DNA from: CAMQRS01 sp964370065
GTDB taxonomy: Bacteria; Bacillota_I; Bacilli_A; Erysipelotrichales; Erysipelotrichaceae
Length of the DNA: 59,342 bases
Assembly (NCBI GenBank): GCA_964370065.1
Contig: CAYJGK010000007.1
Location: 1-59,342, forward strand
Reading direction: 5' to 3'
The notes beneath the pieces were generated by a model, which was not told where the DNA came from, did not search any database, and worked only from the letters and a program-made list of their open reading frames with translations. How positions within the stretch are numbered: position 1 is the stretch's first letter; every line of letters begins with the position of its first letter. The translations under genes were made by a program, and so were the position numbers. Of this stretch, positions 23,397 through 33,383 are shown one piece after another.

Positions 23397-26180
23397 ATGA
23401 AGAATTTATTTAAGAAAAAAAATAGTGTAGAGGCAAAAGCAAAAGCAGCAGAAAAAACTGTTTTATCTGCACAAAACAAAAAAGCAAAGAGAAGAAAAAT
23501 TATTAATACGATTTGTATTATTTATTTGTGTATTGCCATGATAGGAAGTGTAACGGCCTTTGTATTAGTTCAAAATATCCTTGATAAGTCAACTTTACCA
23601 ACTGGTATAGATGGTTTAGCAAGTGAACAATCAACCGTTCTATACGATCGTAATGGAGAAGAAATCACAACCTTATCGATTGATAGTGGAGTGCGTGAAA
23701 ACGTTGAATATAATGATTTGCCACAAGTGGTAATCGATGCTTTTATCGCTGCTGAAGATTCACGTTTCTTTCAACATAGTGGATTTGACTTACCTCGGTT
23801 CATTAGTTCGGGATTAGCTAATATCCAAGCTTCTGGTATCGTACAAGGTGGTTCTACTTTAACGATGCAGTTAGTCGATGTTGCTTATTTCCACGAAACT
23901 TCTTCACTAGATGATTCCATCCAAGTAAAATTAGAACAAAAAGTTGTAGAAGTCTTTAAATCAATGGAAATTGAAAATTTACAAACAAAAGAAGAAATCA
24001 TTGAAAATTATTTAAACAAAATTAACTTCGGTTATTCGGCAAGAGGAATTCAAAAAGGGGCTGAATACTACTTTGGTAAAGATGCTACTGCTCTGACATT
24101 GAGCGAAGCTGCTTATTTAGCAGGAGTGGTAAATGCACCTGCAAGTTATAATGCCTACAATGGAAATTATGAATACGCAGTTGAACGTAGAAATGTTATT
24201 TTAAATTTAATGCTTTATCATGGATACATCACGCAAGAAGAACATGACTTAGCCGTTAGTGTAGATTTAAGTAAACAATTAGCCGGGGCGCAAGTATTTG
24301 AAACACAACAATATCAAAGTTTTATTGATTATGTTGTAGAAGAAACAATTGCAGTAACGGGAGAAAATCCAATGGAAGTTCCTATGCGAATTTATACAAC
24401 AATGGATCGTGGTGCTCAAGAATTAGCCGATTCTTTAATGAATGGTGAAGGGGTTAGTTTCCCAGATGACTTATTCCAAACTGGATTTTCAGCTATTAAT
24501 AATCAAACAGGTGAAATCTATGCATTAGGTGGAGGACGTGGCTATAGCTCAGATGACAACACCCGCATTAACCGTGCATATGGAGATGTCCATCAAGTCG
24601 GTTCCACTTCCAAACCATTAACAAGTTATGCTTATGCATTTGAATACCTGGGGTATTCAACAGAAACGGTAATTGAAGATGGACCCGTTGATAACTATAC
24701 AAGTGATGGTGGTACAATGTACAACGCCGACCGTAGTTTTAGAGGAGATGTTACATTAAAAGAAGCGATTGGATTATCGTTAAACATTCCTTCTTATACA
24801 ACATTCTTGCGTGTCATTGACACCATTGGCCAACCTGAATATATGAAAATTATGCATAGTATGGGACTATTAGAGGATTATGATTCAGTAAGTGGTTCGG
24901 TATCAATTGGAGGAGCTGAGTTTACAGCAAGTCCACTACAATTAGCAGGTGCTTATCAAGTATTTGCCAATAAAGGATATTATCAAGAACCTTATGCAGT
25001 GACTAAAATTGAATTCTTATCAACGGAAGAGAAACGCGATGATTACGTTGCACAAAGTGAAAAAATAAAAGTATTCTCAGAAGAGACAGCTTACTTAACA
25101 TCTATTCTATTAAAGGATGCAGTAGAAAATCAATCGTATCAAACACTTGTCAACACATTAGCGACAAACTTCCCAGTCTATGGTAAATCAGGAACAACTG
25201 ATTACCAAGAAGAAGCTACTCAATATGGAATTCCAGTAGGAGCCGGTAAAGATAAATGGATGGTTGGTTATACAAGTAACTTTACAGTCGCATGCTGGGC
25301 TGGTTATGATAAAGCCATTGCAGGTATGAATACTTATTTAGATAACGATAAAATTTGGGCTAATGTAGAGGGGACTATTGTAAGTGCTATGTTAGCTGAC
25401 TTAACTGGTAAATATGGAGCAACTGAAATTGCAAGACCAAGTGGTGTAGTAAATATTTCTCACATTTTAGGTTTATTCCCTTTATCCACTGCAACAGAAG
25501 GTAATGAGCAGTACATGGTAGATGCCTTAATCAACAAAAAATTCGATACTTTACAAACAGTAGAAGCTGATGATTTAGAATCTTTAAGTGATCTTACAAT
25601 CACATTAAAAAATAATTTATTAAACTTAAACTTCACATCTTATCCAGATGCTGATAAAACAGTTGCTGCATCCGATACAAAAACCATGACGGCGGGTGGA
25701 GTCAGTGTCACTGGTAAATTATTATTTGATAAATCATTCTTATTTGGACCTGTTCAATACATGTGGAATATCTATATTAATGATGTCTTAATTACAAGTG
25801 GCTCTGGTGGTTCTAATGTAGACTCCGTTGCTTTAAACACTGTAAATGGAGATACAGTAAAAGTATGTGGATATTATGGGTATCCAAATTCTACTAAAAA
25901 AAGTAATGAAGTATGTAAAGAAGTAAAAAGCGATGCACAAAGCGCTTATGTAGTCGATCCAAGCTTTGAAAACTTATTCCTTGATACTGATTCTTACGAA
26001 GAAGCAAAAGAAGCAGTCAATAATTATATTTCTACTTACCTACCAGTTATTAATGTGCAATTCATTCAAAACTCTGCTTTTGAAAGCGGAAAATACGATA
26101 AAGAAAATTCGACATTGAAACCAGGAATGGATGTAGAAGAAGGCAATACATATATTGTTGCCATTGGGACAAAAGAATAA
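23397..26180 (+). CDS. ponA: Class A penicillin-binding protein 1 (glycosyltransferase/transpeptidase)
   Basis: A 927-residue bifunctional peptidoglycan synthase. After a basic cytoplasmic tail and one membrane helix (about 38-60), the GT51 domain shows EDSRFFQHSGFD (catalytic Glu near 122), GGSTLTMQL and KVVEVFKSMEIE. The transpeptidase domain shows STSKPL (SxxK, near 403), SLN and KSGTT near 600. The C-terminal 230 residues are an extracellular extension without clear family. GGAGG precedes the ATG. It is in one unit with recU. The length is near that of B. subtilis PBP1 (914). Confidence 0.95.
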   Translation: MKNLFKKKNSVEAKAKAAEKTVLSAQNKKAKRRKIINTICIIYLCIAMIGSVTAFVLVQNILDKSTLPTGIDGLASEQSTVLYDRNGEEITTLSIDSGVRENVEYNDLPQVVIDAFIAAEDSRFFQHSGFDLPRFISSGLANIQASGIVQGGSTLTMQLVDVAYFHETSSLDDSIQVKLEQKVVEVFKSMEIENLQTKEEIIENYLNKINFGYSARGIQKGAEYYFGKDATALTLSEAAYLAGVVNAPASYNAYNGNYEYAVERRNVILNLMLYHGYITQEEHDLAVSVDLSKQLAGAQVFETQQYQSFIDYVVEETIAVTGENPMEVPMRIYTTMDRGAQELADSLMNGEGVSFPDDLFQTGFSAINNQTGEIYALGGGRGYSSDDNTRINRAYGDVHQVGSTSKPLTSYAYAFEYLGYSTETVIEDGPVDNYTSDGGTMYNADRSFRGDVTLKEAIGLSLNIPSYTTFLRVIDTIGQPEYMKIMHSMGLLEDYDSVSGSVSIGGAEFTASPLQLAGAYQVFANKGYYQEPYAVTKIEFLSTEEKRDDYVAQSEKIKVFSEETAYLTSILLKDAVENQSYQTLVNTLATNFPVYGKSGTTDYQEEATQYGIPVGAGKDKWMVGYTSNFTVACWAGYDKAIAGMNTYLDNDKIWANVEGTIVSAMLADLTGKYGATEIARPSGVVNISHILGLFPLSTATEGNEQYMVDALINKKFDTLQTVEADDLESLSDLTITLKNNLLNLNFTSYPDADKTVAASDTKTMTAGGVSVTGKLLFDKSFLFGPVQYMWNIYINDVLITSGSGGSNVDSVALNTVNGDTVKVCGYYGYPNSTKKSNEVCKEVKSDAQSAYVVDPSFENLFLDTDSYEEAKEAVNNYISTYLPVINVQFIQNSAFESGKYDKENSTLKPGMDVEEGNTYIVAIGTKE

Positions 26181-26235
26181 TATAAATTGTACCCATTCCA
26201 ATTATATTTAAACTAGTATAATACAATAATTTTGA

Positions 26236-26283
26236 AGCGAACCCCAAAAGTTGGACACCCAATGATTAGGAGGTTCGTTTTTA
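26236..26283 (+). terminator. Possible ponA terminator formed by the IS end
   Basis: AAGCGAACC can pair with GGTTCGTTT (one G-U), followed by a T-run; the loop is long, about 30 bases. It is the only terminator-like structure after ponA. Confidence 0.35.
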
Positions 26284-26484
26284 TATGGAATGACTCCAAA
26301 ACAATATAGATTTGATACTGAAAATCATAAGGATACAATAAAACTTATTATTATATAAAGTAATCATTTTAAAGAAAAGTATGTAGGATACTTCTCAAAG
26401 AACTATGACAAAAAAAGAATGACTCCTATGCAGTATAGAAACCATTCCTGAACATGTTAATTCATTGTCCAACAAAGTGGAACA
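26236..26484. mobile_element. Decayed IS3-family insertion remnant
   Basis: About 250 bases between imperfect terminal repeats. The left end reads CGAACCCCAAAAGTTGGACA and the right end, read on the minus strand, TGTTCCACTTTGTTGGACA; both share GTTGGACA. Near the left end a short frame starts MTPKQYRFDTENHKDT. Near the right end the plus strand encodes KKRMTPMQYRNHS then stop, the usual last residues of IS3/IS150-type transposases. Almost all of the transposase is deleted. This remnant fills the only gene-free stretch over 300 bases between ponA and the CpsB-like gene. The family name is from memory of the C-terminal motif. Confidence 0.6.
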
Positions 26485-26486
26485 CA

Positions 26487-27215
26487 TTATTTATCTCTCT
26501 TCTTTTCAATTAATTTATTAGGCTGTTCTACAAAATAATACTCCGCTTTTTGCACGCCATATCTTTCTTTAATTAAATGATATACATCACTCAATTTAAT
26601 ATAACGAGGGGCAAAGCAATGGTGTGCATCACTTGCAATAAAATCTACACTATTGTCATCCAACATTTTAAAAGCTAAACGCTGTGCAAAAGAAACCCGT
26701 TCACTACCGATTAAACTAGTACGATTAATCTGCATTAAAGCTCCCATAGCACGCCATTTATGAATGAGTCCATAATCTTTCTCTACCCATTCATATCGTT
26801 CGGGATGCGCAATGATAGGTGTGTATCCCGCCTGTATAATCATTTCAATATAGGTATCTAAATGATCATAACTATTAATTGTCCAAGCAAACTCAATGAG
26901 CATATACGATGTATTCCCATATGTCATAAATTCTTGCTTCTCTAATTTGTGAATAGAATGTGCGCCTACATAATTTTCTGCTCCCAACACAAGTTTAATA
27001 TCCATGTTGTGTAGTTTAACTTGTTCACATAAAACCTGAAAACTAGTTTCTAATTTTTCTCTTGTTTGAAAAAAATGAGGCTCTTTAATATGCGGTGTCG
27101 CACATATACATGTCACGCCATCTTGTATCGCTAAACGAATCATATCTAAGCTTTGCGATACACTAGTAGGTCCATCATCAATATTCCATAAGATGTGACT
27201 ATGTATATCAATCAT
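26487..27215 (-). CDS. CpsB/CapC-type PHP-domain tyrosine phosphatase
   Basis: A 242-residue Mn-dependent PHP phosphatase. The N-terminal DIHSHILWNIDDGP and ATPHIKEPHF supply metal-ligand motifs; GAENYV, IAHPERYEWV and ASDAHH follow. CpsB proteins dephosphorylate capsule-regulating tyrosine kinases. No capsule genes or kinase are near, so the target is unknown. I use the ATG at 27215 with AGGTG upstream rather than a GTG nine bases earlier. It overlaps the end of the M20 gene by 8 bases. Confidence 0.85.
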   Translation of the reverse strand: MIDIHSHILWNIDDGPTSVSQSLDMIRLAIQDGVTCICATPHIKEPHFFQTREKLETSFQVLCEQVKLHNMDIKLVLGAENYVGAHSIHKLEKQEFMTYGNTSYMLIEFAWTINSYDHLDTYIEMIIQAGYTPIIAHPERYEWVEKDYGLIHKWRAMGALMQINRTSLIGSERVSFAQRLAFKMLDDNSVDFIASDAHHCFAPRYIKLSDVYHLIKERYGVQKAEYYFVEQPNKLIEKKRDK

Positions 27216-28371
27216 GATATGCACCTAACTTAGTTAATAAGCGTGCATGTGTTTCAATCGCATTTAATAAATGTTTTTCATCAAAATTAAATTTACAGTT
27301 ATGAATATTTACCTTGTGCATAACATCCCCCACCCCTGTAAAATAAAATAAACCAGGTACCTGTTTTTGGTAAAATGAAAAGTCTTCAGCTGTCATCTTA
27401 GGTACTTGCACAACATAATCATCTTGTAGTACTTCTTGTAACATTCGATCTAAGTTTGCGTCATTTTCTACTGCATAATAATAATCTTCAATGTGCAACT
27501 CTACTTTTACACCATATGATAAACTCACACCTTGCGCCACTTCATGCATACGTTGTTTCATTAAATCAAAACTATCATCATGGAAAGAACGAATCGTACC
27601 TAACATATGCATATGATCACATATTTGATTTCTAGCTTGTCCACCATTTAATTTACCAACGCTAATAACGGTTGATTTCAATGGATCAATGCTCCTAGAA
27701 ACTATGCTTTGAAATTGTTGGATTAATGCACTGGCTGCTACAATGGCATCTTTTCCTTCATAGGCTTGCGCCCCATGTGCACTCATTCCATATACATCCA
27801 CTTCAAATTCACCATTGCGTGCCATAATCGGACCTGCACAACAAGCTATTTTTCCACCTTCAACATCGGCCATTAAATGGGTACCAATTATAACTTCCAT
27901 CGGATAATTTTTAAACAATCCTTCTTCAATCATTATTTGTGCCCCACCTGGACCTTCTTCAGCTGGTTGAAAGATGAGTGTAATATTTTTAGTTAATTTA
28001 TGTTTATTATCACTTAAAAAGGCAGCTAAACCAAGGACAATTGCCATATGTCCATCATGTCCACAAGCATGCGACTTTCCAACATGAGTCGAAATAAAGT
28101 CAACTTCGTTCTCTTCTAAAATAGGTAAAGCATCCATATCGCATCGAAATCCAATGCTATTCATTTCATCATTCACATGCAAGTGAGCGACTAATCCATT
28201 TTCAGCATAACCCTCTTGAATTATAAAGCAAGGATAATTTTTTAAATATTCTATTATATATGCTTTTGTTTTAACGGTGTCTAAACCTACTTCAGGAATT
28301 TGATGTAATGCCCTTCTAACTCTTGTTACTTCCTGTAATAATTGTTTGATTTCTTCTCTGACTTGTATCAT
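27208..28371 (-). CDS. M20 family amidohydrolase/peptidase (hippuricase-like)
   Basis: A 387-residue metal-dependent amidohydrolase. It has the aminoacylase-1-like motifs CGHDGHMAI near 101, AEEGPGGAQIMIEEG near 137, GTHLMAD near 164, the small dimerisation domain (SAHGAQAYEG) and the last ligand region FYFTGVGD...HN near 350. Members cleave N-acyl amino acids or related amides. It lies between the CpsB-like phosphatase and the S9 peptidase in a minus-strand run. Precise substrate unknown. Confidence 0.88.
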   Translation of the reverse strand: MIQVREEIKQLLQEVTRVRRALHQIPEVGLDTVKTKAYIIEYLKNYPCFIIQEGYAENGLVAHLHVNDEMNSIGFRCDMDALPILEENEVDFISTHVGKSHACGHDGHMAIVLGLAAFLSDNKHKLTKNITLIFQPAEEGPGGAQIMIEEGLFKNYPMEVIIGTHLMADVEGGKIACCAGPIMARNGEFEVDVYGMSAHGAQAYEGKDAIVAASALIQQFQSIVSRSIDPLKSTVISVGKLNGGQARNQICDHMHMLGTIRSFHDDSFDLMKQRMHEVAQGVSLSYGVKVELHIEDYYYAVENDANLDRMLQEVLQDDYVVQVPKMTAEDFSFYQKQVPGLFYFTGVGDVMHKVNIHNCKFNFDEKHLLNAIETHARLLTKLGAYHD

Positions 28372-28383
28372 AAAAACCTCTTT

Positions 28384-30351
28384 CTACTTTAAATAGTTTT
28401 CCATCCAGTTCGTAATTTCTTGTAATCTTTTTATTCTATGTAATGGTAACCCACCACGACTTAATTCATGATTCTCTTTTTTAAACATCACAAATTTACT
28501 TTCTACACCTAAATCAACTAATGCAGTATAAAACTGTAATCCTTGTTCTAAAGGACATCTAAAGTCTTCATCACTATGAATCATTAGCGTTGGGGTCTGT
28601 ACATTCTTCACGTATTTTAATGGTGAATGATCCCATAGTTTTTCGACTGAATCAAAAATATTTCCTCTAATCTGGTCTTGTGCAAAATGGAATCCAATAT
28701 CACTTGTTCCATAAAATGACACCCAGTTACTAATACTACGCTGACTAGCTGCACATTTAAAACGGTTTGTGTGCGAAACAATCCAGTTTGTCATAAATCC
28801 ACCATAACTCCCACCAGTCACACCTACTCGATTTACATCAATTGCATACTGTTGTAATACTACATCTGTAAATTTCATTAAATCACTGTAATCAATACTT
28901 CCATATTGACCAAAAATATCCATAAAGTCATTCCCTCTACCATCGCTTCCTCTAGGATTAGTAAAAAATACAATGTATCCTAAATTTGCCCAATACTGCA
29001 TTTCATGATAGTACACACTACCATATACGGTTTTAGGTCCTCCATGAATATCTAAAATTGCAGGGTATGATTTACTAGAATCATAGTTTTCAGGCAATAA
29101 TACCCAACCTTTAAATGGAATACCATCATTCTCAAATAAAACTTCATTACATTTGGCTACATATTTTGTATCTAATGTATCATTATGATGCGTTAGCGCT
29201 AAAATAGTACTGTCTGCACAGTATACTTCTTGCAAAGCAACACCTTGTAATCCCACGAATAAAATGACATCATCTACTACATCAAAGCAGTCTACACTTC
29301 CATTCATTTCAATTTCTAATTGTAATTCACCTGCTGCATTTAAAGTGTATAAATGGGCATGCTCCTCTACCGTCGAAACAAAATATAAAGTGTCATTTAC
29401 TACTTTTGCACTTTGGCCTCCACCAAAGCGCACATCACTACCCACGCTATTATAAGCACTATATGGGTAATCATAAAATAAAGTAATCTCTTTTGTTTGT
29501 GGATTCAGTAAAAAGAAGCGTCCATTTTCATTGTTCCCGTGTTTTACCTCTTTATTACCAATGAATAAAATTTGGTTATTAAAATAAAACGCTTGTGATA
29601 ATGCGTATTCTTTTTCTTCAATCAATGTCGTCGTTATTTGTGTTTTTACTTCATATTCATATAAACCAGTTTTTAAAGTTGGTCTTTTGACATTATATCT
29701 AGCCGTATATAACACTTTATCCCTTTGCTCTGATACTGTAACATCACCTACACTTACACTATTATCACTTATCGCAATTAATTCATTAGTACTAACGGTA
29801 TAGATAAATAATTTTTGAATTTTTTCACCTAAATACCCTACACCATTAAAATAAAATGGTATTTTTGTGAATTCTTCATAATCCAATCCATCCTTTTTTT
29901 CTTTTAAAATAGCTGCTTTATCTTCTAATTCATACATAGAAGAATAGCGTAAATCATAACTTACATTTAATACTAACTGGTCTTCATTTAACACTTTATA
30001 ATCACTGACTTGTAAAGGAATGCGGCAAAATTCACTCGCTTCTCCTCCACGTAATGAAATGGAATAGAACACACTCAGTTCTTCTCCATTTTTAATGGTT
30101 TGCGTATCTTTCTCATCCCGTATGCTTTTAAATAAAACCGTATCATCATTTAAGAACACAAAGTTACTTTCTTTATTGCCATTCGTTAATGGTGTCACTT
30201 TTCCATCTTTCAAAAAAACTAAACGACTGTCATAACTATTGTTTTCTACATTTGCTTTTGTTTCTACATACACACATTCCTTATTATTATTCATCTTTAA
30301 TTGACTTAAAAATGAAAATTTTGTGAAATCATCTAATTGTATTTTTTCCAT
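28384..30351 (-). CDS. S9 family serine peptidase (acylaminoacyl/prolyl oligopeptidase type)
   Basis: A 655-residue cytoplasmic peptidase with no signal peptide. The first 400 residues form a beta-propeller-like region. The C-terminal alpha/beta-hydrolase domain carries the nucleophile motif GGSYGGFMTN (Ser near 507), HSDEDFRCP (Asp near 590) and ENHELSRGG (His near 625). HGGPKTVYGS supplies the oxyanion-hole region. Such enzymes clip short peptides or remove acylated residues. It is 12 bases upstream of the M20 gene and likely co-transcribed, so a peptide-scavenging unit is plausible. Confidence 0.9.
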   Translation of the reverse strand: MEKIQLDDFTKFSFLSQLKMNNNKECVYVETKANVENNSYDSRLVFLKDGKVTPLTNGNKESNFVFLNDDTVLFKSIRDEKDTQTIKNGEELSVFYSISLRGGEASEFCRIPLQVSDYKVLNEDQLVLNVSYDLRYSSMYELEDKAAILKEKKDGLDYEEFTKIPFYFNGVGYLGEKIQKLFIYTVSTNELIAISDNSVSVGDVTVSEQRDKVLYTARYNVKRPTLKTGLYEYEVKTQITTTLIEEKEYALSQAFYFNNQILFIGNKEVKHGNNENGRFFLLNPQTKEITLFYDYPYSAYNSVGSDVRFGGGQSAKVVNDTLYFVSTVEEHAHLYTLNAAGELQLEIEMNGSVDCFDVVDDVILFVGLQGVALQEVYCADSTILALTHHNDTLDTKYVAKCNEVLFENDGIPFKGWVLLPENYDSSKSYPAILDIHGGPKTVYGSVYYHEMQYWANLGYIVFFTNPRGSDGRGNDFMDIFGQYGSIDYSDLMKFTDVVLQQYAIDVNRVGVTGGSYGGFMTNWIVSHTNRFKCAASQRSISNWVSFYGTSDIGFHFAQDQIRGNIFDSVEKLWDHSPLKYVKNVQTPTLMIHSDEDFRCPLEQGLQFYTALVDLGVESKFVMFKKENHELSRGGLPLHRIKRLQEITNWMENYLK

Positions 30352-30381
30352 CTATTGTCCCTCACTTTTTGCATGTTAAAA

Positions 30382-31293
30382 TTATACACTTTTTTCTGAA
30401 AGAAATGTAATAATTTGATTAATTATTTCCTTTCTTTTTACTTCGTGTATCAATTCATGTCTTAAACCTGTATATAAAGTTGTTTTTATATTTTGATAGC
30501 CTTGTTGATTCAAAAAAAGCTTTGTATTCATAAATTTTTGAATCGATTGAATAACTGGGTCTTCACTTCCTGCCATCATCCATATATATAAATTTGGTTG
30601 TGTCACCTGATAATCTTTTTGATAACATGCTTGCATCATACTAATTAGACTTACAAAACCATCTACTTTAAATAGGAATCCTGCTTTAGGATGTTTGGCA
30701 TATAACTCTACTTGCTTAGGATCACTACTTAACCAGTCTAATCCATATGGATTATTAAATTTTTTATTGTAGTTTGCAAAAATCAATGTATGCAATAATC
30801 TGCTTGTATAACTGCCGCCTTTTAATTTCCACAATAGTTGACTCATCCATACCCCCATTCTAGCTAAACTATTTTGAGTAGGTGGCCCACATAAGATTAA
30901 CTTTTCAATTTGATTATCATGTTGTTTTAAATCCATTCTGGCTACTAAGGTACCCATACTATGCGCAAACACATATAATGGCAAGACACTTGAAACTTGC
31001 TCACGTATCACCTCTCTTACCACTTGTACATCCTCTACAATGGCATATTTCTCTCCATTTTCATAATGGCCAAATATTTTTGATGCGCCTAAACTATCAC
31101 CATGCCCCCTATGATCATGAATGACACAAGTAAAGCCAGCTTCATTTAATGCTTCCATAAAGGGAATGTATCGTTCTTTATATTCAGCCATTCCATGAAT
31201 AATTTGCACAATTCCTTTGGCTTGCTTCGCTTCATAAACTGCTATACTCAATATAAATTTTTGATCTCTACTTGGTTGGTTAATCAAATACAT
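30382..31293 (-). CDS. Alpha/beta hydrolase, monoacylglycerol lipase/lysophospholipase-like
   Basis: A 303-residue serine hydrolase. IIHGMAEYKERY gives the oxyanion-hole region, HDHRGHGDS follows, and AHSMGTLVAR near 112 holds the nucleophile. The acid appears in GSEDPV and the histidine in GLRHELIHEV, completing the triad. The family acts on monoacylglycerols and lysophospholipids. No signal peptide is present. It lies one base after the LysR gene, so the two are probably one mRNA. Confidence 0.87.
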   Translation of the reverse strand: MYLINQPSRDQKFILSIAVYEAKQAKGIVQIIHGMAEYKERYIPFMEALNEAGFTCVIHDHRGHGDSLGASKIFGHYENGEKYAIVEDVQVVREVIREQVSSVLPLYVFAHSMGTLVARMDLKQHDNQIEKLILCGPPTQNSLARMGVWMSQLLWKLKGGSYTSRLLHTLIFANYNKKFNNPYGLDWLSSDPKQVELYAKHPKAGFLFKVDGFVSLISMMQACYQKDYQVTQPNLYIWMMAGSEDPVIQSIQKFMNTKLFLNQQGYQNIKTTLYTGLRHELIHEVKRKEIINQIITFLSEKSV

Positions 31294-31294
31294 T

Positions 31295-32152
31295 TTATTC
31301 TCCTTTCATTTGTTTAAATAAACGTACATAACGTTCTTGTTGAATACTGTTTTTTAAATAGATAAAATGCATGGCATGTTTAATGCTAAAATGTTGAATC
31401 GATAACTTTACCAATCCATCGTGTTTTTCTACTGTATTTTGATACATAAAACTGATTGCATTTTCATTTTTTAATAGTTGCTTAATGAGTTTTATACTTC
31501 CCATTTCATAGTATTGTACAAATTGCGTGATATCAATATTATACAGTTCTAGATGCCGTTGCAATATTTTACGTGTACCAGAACCTTCTTCTCTTATTAA
31601 TAATGGATAATCAAGTAAGTCATTTATTTGGCATCTTTGTTTTAATAAAGGGTGATCAGGTGTGACAAATGCACACATATCTTCTTCTAAAAACAAGTGC
31701 GAATCATAAATGTTTTGATTAAATTCTCCTTCAATAAAAGCACAATGTAAACTGCCCTCTTGTAAATTTTCTAATAATTGTTCCGTATTATACACTTGTA
31801 CTTGTAGTTGGTATTTTTGAAATAAATCGCTTGTAAACATATCTTGTAAATAGTAATCAGCAATCGATAACGTCGCTCCAATACATAATGTTTGTTTACT
31901 ATTTTTTAATTTTAATTCAAATAAATGATCATTTTGTAACAGTAAATTAGCGTACTGATACACTTGTACACCTTGTTTTGTTAGTTGAAATATTTTATTA
32001 TTATGTTCAATTAATTTATATCCATAATAATTTTCCAATGCTTTCATATGTTGTGAAATAGCAGGTTGACTTAAATGTAAAGCTTGTGCAGCTTTCGTAT
32101 AACTTTTATGCTTAACCACTTCAATAAATGTAATCAATTTAGTATCAATCAT
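31295..32152 (-). CDS. LysR family transcriptional regulator
   Basis: A 285-residue LysR-type regulator: N-terminal winged helix (AAQALHLSQPAISQHMKALE, about 18-38), linker helix, and a periplasmic-binding-like effector domain. It is divergent from the YeiH gene, and a 39-bp palindrome lies between them, the classic LysR arrangement. It is therefore likely to control yeiH and itself. LysR genes beside YeiH transporters are common; the inducer is unknown. Confidence 0.9.
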   Translation of the reverse strand: MIDTKLITFIEVVKHKSYTKAAQALHLSQPAISQHMKALENYYGYKLIEHNNKIFQLTKQGVQVYQYANLLLQNDHLFELKLKNSKQTLCIGATLSIADYYLQDMFTSDLFQKYQLQVQVYNTEQLLENLQEGSLHCAFIEGEFNQNIYDSHLFLEEDMCAFVTPDHPLLKQRCQINDLLDYPLLIREEGSGTRKILQRHLELYNIDITQFVQYYEMGSIKLIKQLLKNENAISFMYQNTVEKHDGLVKLSIQHFSIKHAMHFIYLKNSIQQERYVRLFKQMKGE

Positions 32153-32174
32153 AACTCCTCCATAACAAATAATA

Positions 32175-32213
32175 ATTAATTATAAGTTATTATAATTATA
32201 ACTTATAATTAAT
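32175..32213. promoter_or_regulatory. 39-bp palindromic operator between lysR and yeiH
   Basis: Two perfect 16-base arms (ATTAATTATAAGTTAT and its complement, 32175-32190 and 32198-32213) flank a 7-base spacer. The fit to LysR-type sites (T-N11-A within dyads) is good, and no coding sequence overlaps it. Confidence 0.65.
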
Positions 32214-32245
32214 GTATGATACAATACTCATTGAGGAGATTTATT

Positions 32246-33259
32246 ATGAAAAAATTATATGCTTTATTACCTGGTGTTGCACTAGCCTGCATCATTGCAT
32301 TATTAGCTACTTGGATTGAACAATTACTACCTATTCATATGATCGGAGGTAGTGTCATCGCCCTATTTATTGGAATTGTATTAAATCATTTTGGCTTTGT
32401 CCCTAGATTAACTATTCCTGGTGTTCGATTCACTTCTAAAAAATTATTACGTTTTGCTATTATTTTACTAGGTGCATCACTTAGTATTTCAACAATTTTA
32501 AATGTAGGTAAAATGTCTTTAATCGTCATGTTTTTTACTTTATTAACTTGTTTTGGTGGCGGCTATTTTATTGGAAAATGGTTAGGTTTAGATTGGAAGT
32601 TATCAAATATGATTTCCGCCGGAACAGGGATTTGTGGAGGCTCAGCAATAGCTGCTATGGCACCTGTTATTGATGCAGAAGATAAAGATATCGCTTATGC
32701 TATGTCAGCTACCTTCTTATTTGACATGTTTATGATTGTTGCCTTTCCAATTGCTGGTGTTGCACTGGGGTTAAGCGATGTGGCTTATGGTTTATGGACG
32801 GGTACTGCCGTTAATGATACCAGTAGTGTGGTAGCGGCTGGCTATGCTTTCTCAGAACAAGCTGGTGATTTTGCCACAATGGTAAAATTAACACGCACAT
32901 TATCCATTATTCCAACTGTCATCGTATTCTCATTAATTAACGCTTCCATCAAACACAAAAATCATATTGGAAATGATAAACCAAAAGTAGAATTGACTTC
33001 CTTATTCCCTTACTTTATTTTAGCGTTTTTAGGAATGTCTATTTTAAATAGTATAGGATTGATTCCGCTACCACTTGCCGAAGCTCTAAAAACAATATCT
33101 AAGTTTTTAATGGTTGCTGCTTTAGCGGCTATAGGGTTAAATACTAGTTTCATGGAAATGAAAAAATCTGGATTCAATCCAATGATTCATGGATTCATCA
33201 TTTCTGCTTTAGTTGTCATTGTTGCTTATATTGTAGAAGTGGCAATGGGATTAATTTAA
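32246..33259 (+). CDS. YeiH/UPF0324 family putative sulfate exporter-like membrane protein
   Basis: A 337-residue protein with about ten transmembrane helices and the family motifs GGSVIALFIGIVLN, LLRFAIILLGASLS, GTGICGGSAIAAMAPV and GTAVNDTSSVVAAG. Members are called putative sulfate exporters, but the substrate is largely unproven. The ATG at 32246 has GAGGAG seven bases upstream; a start ten codons earlier would lie in the operator region. Probably activated by the divergent LysR protein. Confidence 0.88.
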   Translation: MKKLYALLPGVALACIIALLATWIEQLLPIHMIGGSVIALFIGIVLNHFGFVPRLTIPGVRFTSKKLLRFAIILLGASLSISTILNVGKMSLIVMFFTLLTCFGGGYFIGKWLGLDWKLSNMISAGTGICGGSAIAAMAPVIDAEDKDIAYAMSATFLFDMFMIVAFPIAGVALGLSDVAYGLWTGTAVNDTSSVVAAGYAFSEQAGDFATMVKLTRTLSIIPTVIVFSLINASIKHKNHIGNDKPKVELTSLFPYFILAFLGMSILNSIGLIPLPLAEALKTISKFLMVAALAAIGLNTSFMEMKKSGFNPMIHGFIISALVVIVAYIVEVAMGLI

Positions 33260-33282
33260 AAAGGTTGTTTATACAGCTTTTT
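33259..33282 (+). terminator. Terminator after yeiH
   Basis: AAAAGGTTGT (33259-33268) pairs with ACAGCTTTTT (33273-33282) with two G-U pairs and a 4-base loop, followed by T. The stop codon touches the stem. Confidence 0.7.
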
Positions 33283-33383
33283 TATTAATAAGTCATAAGG
33301 CACTATTCGTAATTAGAATTATATTGAATCACTTGTATTGAAGTTGTCATAATCATTTCTAAAATCATAATTTATCTATAAAA

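Noticed and set aside
26062..26262. Short minus-strand frame over the ponA 3' end
   Set aside because: It overlaps the PBP C-terminal region, has no ribosome site and no recognisable motif.
26236..26484. A functional insertion sequence
   Set aside because: Nearly all of the transposase is missing and the terminal repeats are imperfect.
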